Below are positions 59,230 through 64,000 of a DNA stretch of 64,000 nt, one piece after another. The position numbers and the translations under genes were made by a program. Below the pieces are notes generated by a model. It did no database searches, was not told where the DNA came from, and saw nothing but the letters and a program-made list of their open reading frames with translations. The stretch covers positions 23,407,112 through 23,471,111 of the forward strand of contig JAQNBH010000012.1 of the NCBI GenBank assembly GCA_028752905.1, given 5' to 3'. The DNA comes from Cladorhizidae sp. MBARI D1340-BT2 (Eukaryota; Porifera; Demospongiae; Poecilosclerida; Cladorhizidae). Numbering within the stretch: position 1 is the stretch's first letter; every line of letters begins with the position of its first letter.

Positions 59230-61530
59230 GTTGGCTACACCAGTTATTAGGTTTGTTTGTTAGCAGCCAAGTATATTTAAAAGAAAGTATATCTTTGTCA
59301 TCCCACCTGCCATCACTCACATGACTACCTGGTACAGGGCAATCTGAATGCAAGTTAGACACCGTAGCTTCAAATTCTGTGGTTTCAAAACTGACAAGTG
59401 AAGCATAAGATATGTTGGTACAGACCAGACAAGCTACAAAGCAAGAGCAACAACAGCTGCAGGCTGACAAGAGAGCCACAAGGTACTCAGCAGACACACT
59501 CATACTATGGGAGGGGTTAATTGGAAATGAAGCTATTCTTTTGTTAACCTGGATCAGAAACCCAGAAAGAGCAAACGACAGAAACAACAAGATGCTAAAG
59601 ACTTTGTCTCTATCCCAGCTCTCCTTCCTGACATAAACACATCTTCTAAATCAGATGAGAAGACACCCTCTCAACCAAATGAAAGCGAATACTCTCAAGC
59701 AGATTAGACTGCACCCTCTAACGCAGATTAGACTGCACCCACTCAACTAGTTGAAAACACATCCTCTCAAACAGATGAGAACACAACCTCTAAAATTGTT
59801 GGTAAACAAGTCTGTGATGATTGAACACGATTGCACAGGCTTTAGTGCTGGGCAACGAAACAACTCTTCCTTGCACAAAGCATGTGAACAGCTGAACCAG
59901 GGAAACTCTGATTACTTTTTTGAGATTGGATTATTATTAGAATTCGACACGACAAGTTAGACATGTACCAACTAGTGTTGCCAGATTACACACGACAGCA
60001 CCCCATCTGGTTAGCTCACACTGTCTCCATGGCCAGTCACCTCGGATACAAGAAAACCAGACACAGACTGCTGCCCCACTTTTATTGGCTAGGCCTGAGC
60101 TTGGATATGAATCAAGCCTGTGAATCCTGCACTAAATACCAGAAGGCAGGTAGACGCCCACAGATCCTGGCTCCACTAATCTCTATGCCAATTATCACAG
60201 AACTAATGACAAGGGTAGCTTTTGATATAATTGACCCTTTGCCTCAAACTAGAGCCAGCAACAAGTATCTGTTTTTAACATCCATGGATTTTGCCAGACA
60301 GTGATGCAACACTACTCAGCAAAGCTATTGCTGAAACTCTTTCTTCTGCTTTGATGGACATATTCTCTCCCCCAGGAATACCAGCTAAACTACTGACAGA
60401 TCAGGGCAGCAATTTTGTGTTCTTCTTGTGACAACCTTATATAAGAAACTAGGTATTCACCATATCAAAGCAAGTCCACACCTCCCTCAGACGAACAGTT
60501 TAATGCCACATTGAAACAAATGATTAAGAAGGTCAGTAATCACAAACAAGAGTGGGGCACGTTGCTTCCTGCAAATCTTGTTTGCTTAAAGGGAAGACAC
60601 CAATAAATCCACACCATTTTCTCCCTTTAAAATAGTCTTCAGTTTTCATGTCAGAAGACCTCTGCAGATTTTGAAGGAGACCTGTACTGACAGTCAGTCT
60701 AAAGACACCACTGTTATTCAATGGTGAACAACCATGAGGGAGAACCTGGAACAGATGCAGCACATAGCTCAGCCAAACAGAACTACCAAGAACAGACAGA
60801 AAGTCATTTCAACATGACAGCTAGAAAAAGATCCTTCAAACCAGATGAGCAAGTATTGATACACACCCCAGTTGCTTCTGGCAAACTCATGGCCCAATCG
60901 CAATGACCTTATGAAATCATCAGCAAAGTATCAACAGTTACATACAGAGTGCACATGCATGACAGAAAGAAAACAATTCATGTCAACATGATGAAGTCCT
61001 GGCACAGTTCAGTGGCATCTGTATTTTGTATCATCCTAACAAATGAAAACTCTGCAGAGACGTCTCTTCCAACCCTATGGGAATCAGACTCTAAAGATAT
61101 CATGGGACCAAACTTAAATGATAGACAGAATTCACAGTTCCAATGCTTGATAGATACTTCCCCAACAGTCTTCACAAATATCTCTGGGAAAACAATGGCA
61201 GTGGAACATGCCATTGAGACCAAGCAAGCCCGGCCCATCAGGATTCCATCAAGGCAAGTCCTCAAGAGTTGTGAAGATGGTATTCACAAGGAAATCCAGA
61301 CATTGTTGGAACATAATATTCTAGAAGCATGTTTAAGAGCCCATGGTCATTTCCAATTCTACAGGTGAAGAAGAAAGGTGATGTGGTGAGGATGTGCATT
61401 GAATACAGTCAATTGAATGCATGACACAAGCCAACCAACAGCCAGACAAGACAAGTATTGTTTACAGATCAGAAGTGAAAAATTTCACTCCTGCTCCAGC
61501 CAACTACTCCAAACTCCAGAAGAAAGAGGG
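59230..61530 (+). pseudogene. Gmr1-like pol remnant, copy 8 (IN tail and RT in one frame)
   Basis: Protease almost entirely deleted after TCHHSHDYLVQG (59300-59400). Linker 59412-59640. Integrase zinc region and core start open 59963-60304 (SHLGYKKTRHRLLPHFYWLG, CESCTKYQKAGRRPQ, AFDIIDPLPQTRA), TDQGSNFV near 60396, post-core 60721-60906 (KRSFKPDEQVLIHTPVASGK). One continuous frame, 60949-61368, runs from the integrase tail (HMHDRKKTIHVNMMKSWHSS) through a spacer into RT (GIHKEIQTLLEHNILEAC), direct evidence that IN precedes RT. Junction to antisense gypsy near 61530. Confidence 0.88.
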
Positions 61531-61531
61531 G

Positions 61532-62222
61532 AGGGGAATGGTGTGTTGGGCCCACTCTGGGTGGGGCTTGTCTAGGTCTTGCATACCTAGAAGAGGTACT
61601 AATGGTTTGTGGTCGGTTTCAATGAGAAATTTCATTCCATGTACATAGCTCACAAACTTCTCTATGCCCAGGGTGGTAGCAAATGCGTCTTTTTCAATTT
61701 GGGCATTCTTTGTTGAGTTTCTGTCATTGAGCTGGAGGCATATGCAACTGGTTTCCAGTTAGAGCTTGTAACAAAACTACTCCCAGTCCACATGATGAGG
61801 CATCTGCTTATATTTTTGTTGGTGCTTGTGGGTCATAGAGAGCCAGTATGGTTACCTCTTCTTTGAGGTTGGTGAAGGCCTGCTGTTGAGCATATCACCA
61901 CATCCAAGTTGTCGAAGAGTTTGAGTGATGATCTCTGCTAGCTTGCTTGAAAATTTCCCCAGCTGATTTGCAATCCCAATGAGGCGTCGTAGCTCTGGAA
62001 TCTTTCTGTGATGGCTTCATTTCACAAATGGCAAATGTCTTGTCTGGATCTGCCTGGATTCCATTTGTGTCGATGATGTGACCAAGCAATTTCAGTTTGG
62101 ATTTCTCAAACTCGCATTTGCTCGGGTTGAGTGTAGCTCTAGTTGCTTTGATGCACTCAAGCACAGCTGTCAGGCAAACATCATGCTCTTCCTTGTCCTT
62201 TCCAAACACTAGAACATCATTC
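61532..62222 (-). pseudogene. Conventional gypsy RT-RNase H remnant, copy B3, interrupted
   Basis: RNase H traces 61840-61560 and RT connection 62209-61895 (IDTNGIQADPDKTFAICEMK). The RT motif LMNDVLVF has the same Asp-to-Asn change as copy B2. Upstream RT and gag are replaced by BEL sequence at about 62256, after a ~26-bp tandem duplication of CTTTCCAAACACTAGAACAT plus ATTC. Confidence 0.82.
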
Positions 62223-62244
62223 GTCCTTTCTAAACACTAGAACA

Positions 62245-63096
62245 TCATTCATCAGGCACTTGCACTGGCAAAGCTTCTGAAAAAGTATATTGAACCTGAT
62301 GATCACCATCACCGGAGAGAGAGATCCAAGGGTCATAGAACTTGTTGATGAGGATGACAATGTTTCTCTTCATTGGATTCATATCCAGAGCAAGTCTAGC
62401 AAGGTTAGTGACATCAAAGATGAGTTGGTCGGACTCAGGATTCCATGGTATTCCCAAGACCTTGTGTTCTTCTGTTTTTTTAACTTGAGAGACTCCAAGA
62501 GTGATTTCAGAGTAAGTCGGATCGTGCTGCTAGGGTGGATTGTCGGCCTTTGAACTCTCTTGGAAGTCAATCTGTTCTTGTAGCCGCCTAGAGTTAGTCA
62601 GGAACTTTCTCATTAAAACCCTCCATCACGAAAAAACTTCTTTGATTCAGTGTACAAGTTGAAAGTTTCATCTTCAGTGTGTCCACTTGTTATAATTTCG
62701 TCGACATACGTGGAACAGAGCAGGCGACGAACAAGGCTCTCATGTGTCCCCAGGTACGTCTCCAAGTGATACAGTATGGTAGCATTAAGGAGAAATGGGC
62801 TGAAGGAAACCCCGAACACGACCCTAGTAAATTGTTAGACCTTCAGGTCAGGGGACTGCTTAGTCATATACCAAGCGCATCTTCGATGTGGACTTGTCTC
62901 GACGCACAACGGCGTGATGCGGCAAGTAGTGAGTAGTCCTCGGAAGTGCTTCATCTCCTGGGATGGCTTCAATGATTCCCTTGCTCAGCTGATCTTGGAT
63001 TATGTCGTCGTACTCCTTGAGATTGATTGGATCTTGTTTGAGTCGGCGAAGCAAGCCTCGGAATCTGTTGACACTCAGCTGATAGTTGTCTGGCAA
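62245..63096 (-). pseudogene. BEL/Pao reverse transcriptase remnant
   Basis: Minus strand: N-terminal RT 63096-62860 (PDNYQLSVNRFRGLLRRLKQ; KGIIEAIPGDEALP; YLPHHAVVRRD; MRLVYD), then an internal deletion removing the segment with the first catalytic Asp, then the palm at 62819-62613 (VFGVSFSPFLLNATILYHLE; STYVDEI, the second Asp of YVDD replaced by Glu) and the connection 62500-62245 (IPWNPESDQLIFDV; KRNIVILINKFYDP). Frame shifts between blocks. The BEL family assignment is clear; no RNase H or integrase is retained. Confidence 0.85.
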
Positions 63097-63132
63097 TGGA
63101 TCATTGAACTTCCTCCACGGTAAAGCAACCTC

Positions 63133-63795
63133 CTACCGCCCGTCCTCAAACTTGACTACTTCTGTGAAGTCTTCATGTAGCGTCTTCTCTTCTCTCTGGA
63201 TTCCCAGGGCTTCTAGCTCCAAGAATGCTCGGAGTTGGTCATCCAATGTTTGAGGCTCCTTAGAATGAGTCTCGGCATGAAGTGTATGAGTAACATTCAG
63301 ATTAACCATACATCGGCTAAGCTCATTATGGTAAGAGGGTCCCGACAACACCCATCCCAGTTTATTGTGTATGGAAGTAGGCCCATTGGCTCCCTTACAA
63401 ACACTCCCAGTTACCAACTCCCAATAGTAATCAGATCCAATCAATACCTCTATTGGCATGCTTGAGTCAGCTCTCGAGAAATCAGCTAGTTCCAATCCCT
63501 AGAGGTGGGGTTGACTCTCAACACATGCGGATACAGACTGTCCAACCAAAGGCTCGCAAATGTGGGGCATCACGTATAGAGAAATAGACATCGAGGGATA
63601 GCCCCATAGACACATGCGTGCAATTAGAATGGGACATACCCTTGTACTGCCTTTGTCGGACCCAAAGGTGGCGATGGAAAGAGACTGTTCTCCTGTAGCT
63701 TCCAAGTTGAGCAGGTCTCGGGCACGTTCGCTGATGTACGACTTTTGGCTGCCACCGTCGAGTAGGAGATGTACTTCAATCGATTTACGAGTCAT
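63133..63795 (-). pseudogene. BEL/Pao protease (DUF1758-type), one internal stop
   Basis: 63795-63499 has VHLLLDGGSQKSYISERARD, the Pao-type aspartic protease active site (DGGS in place of the usual D-S/T-G), followed in the same frame by a TAG at 63501-63499 and then 63495-63133 (MPIEVLIGSDYYWELVTG; NKLGWVLSGP). A second in-frame TAG at 63135-63133 separates it from RT (EDGR stop EVALPWRKF). Confidence 0.87.
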
Positions 63796-64000
63796 TCGGA
63801 TGGTGAATCACTGCACGTGCAGTCTGGAGGAATACGGCCTGTAGGTTGTCAGAACAAAGGGTGCTAGTCATTTGATTCGAATGGAATGGAGGTGCTACTG
63901 AGTTTAGCCCAGATTCAATAGCATGGGCCAAGCTTGGAGGATTGCTCATACTGGCATCGCATATGGACATGTGGTGTTTCTTCCTGCACTTCTGACATCT
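63785..64000 (-). pseudogene. BEL/Pao gag C-terminal zinc knuckle, runs off window
   Basis: The minus strand enters the window with RCQKCRKKHHMSICDASM, a Cys/His knuckle typical of BEL gag, then a variable linker and LQTARAVIHHPNDS leading one frame over into the protease. The upstream gag and LTR lie beyond base 64000. Confidence 0.78.

Overview
This is eukaryotic, almost certainly metazoan, repeat-dense DNA. Evidence: Ty3/gypsy, BEL/Pao and hAT sequences, PIF/Harbinger-like MITEs, and a minus-strand gene with ~60-bp GT-AG introns and a Death domain (an animal signalling fold). The small introns and Death domain would fit a sponge or another early-branching animal, but the species is not determined. 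No rRNA, tRNA or CRISPR was recognised, and there is no bacterial-style operon.

Layout: the window is a run of related ~8-13 kb units, each introduced by an array of a 21-bp minisatellite (starts near 29, 13268, 26752, 30888, 40280, 49512, 57693). Two unit types occur. Type A: array, flank, ~290-bp inverted repeat, plus-strand retroelement remnant (protease, integrase, start of reverse transcriptase), LTR-like block, minus-strand Death-domain gene, G-poor tract, pre-array flank. Type B: array, flank, LTR-like leader, the same plus-strand remnant, then an antisense conventional gypsy element (RNase H, RT, gag, PBS, LTR), G-poor tract, pre-array flank. From 26.7 kb the order is B(truncated)-A-B-A-B, a higher-order tandem arrangement with a period of about 17-19 kb. 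The first 26.7 kb holds two A units and a hybrid.

The plus-strand retroelement has integrase upstream of a Ty3/gypsy-type reverse transcriptase, the pol order known from Gmr1-like elements. Every copy is broken, and all lose the RT just after its first conserved motifs, so none can be autonomous. The antisense gypsy copies are also dead. A third retroelement, a decayed BEL/Pao, enters the right end (62.25-64 kb) on the minus strand.

The best candidate for a functional gene is the minus-strand Death-domain gene, present five times (5.6-10.2, 17.4-18.5, 21.4-22.5, 36.2-37.3, 53.9-55.1 kb). Its last five exons keep compatible splice phases; two copies (17.4 and 53.9 kb) look fully open over these exons, and three carry splice-site or frameshift lesions. 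Younger insertions with target-site duplications decorate individual units: an hAT at 6386-9888, an hAT at 23901-25382, a 904-bp long-TIR element at 35210-36113, solo LTRs at 38778, 48047 and 56514, and two MITE families. Several have an empty site in a sister unit, which orders insertions relative to duplications.
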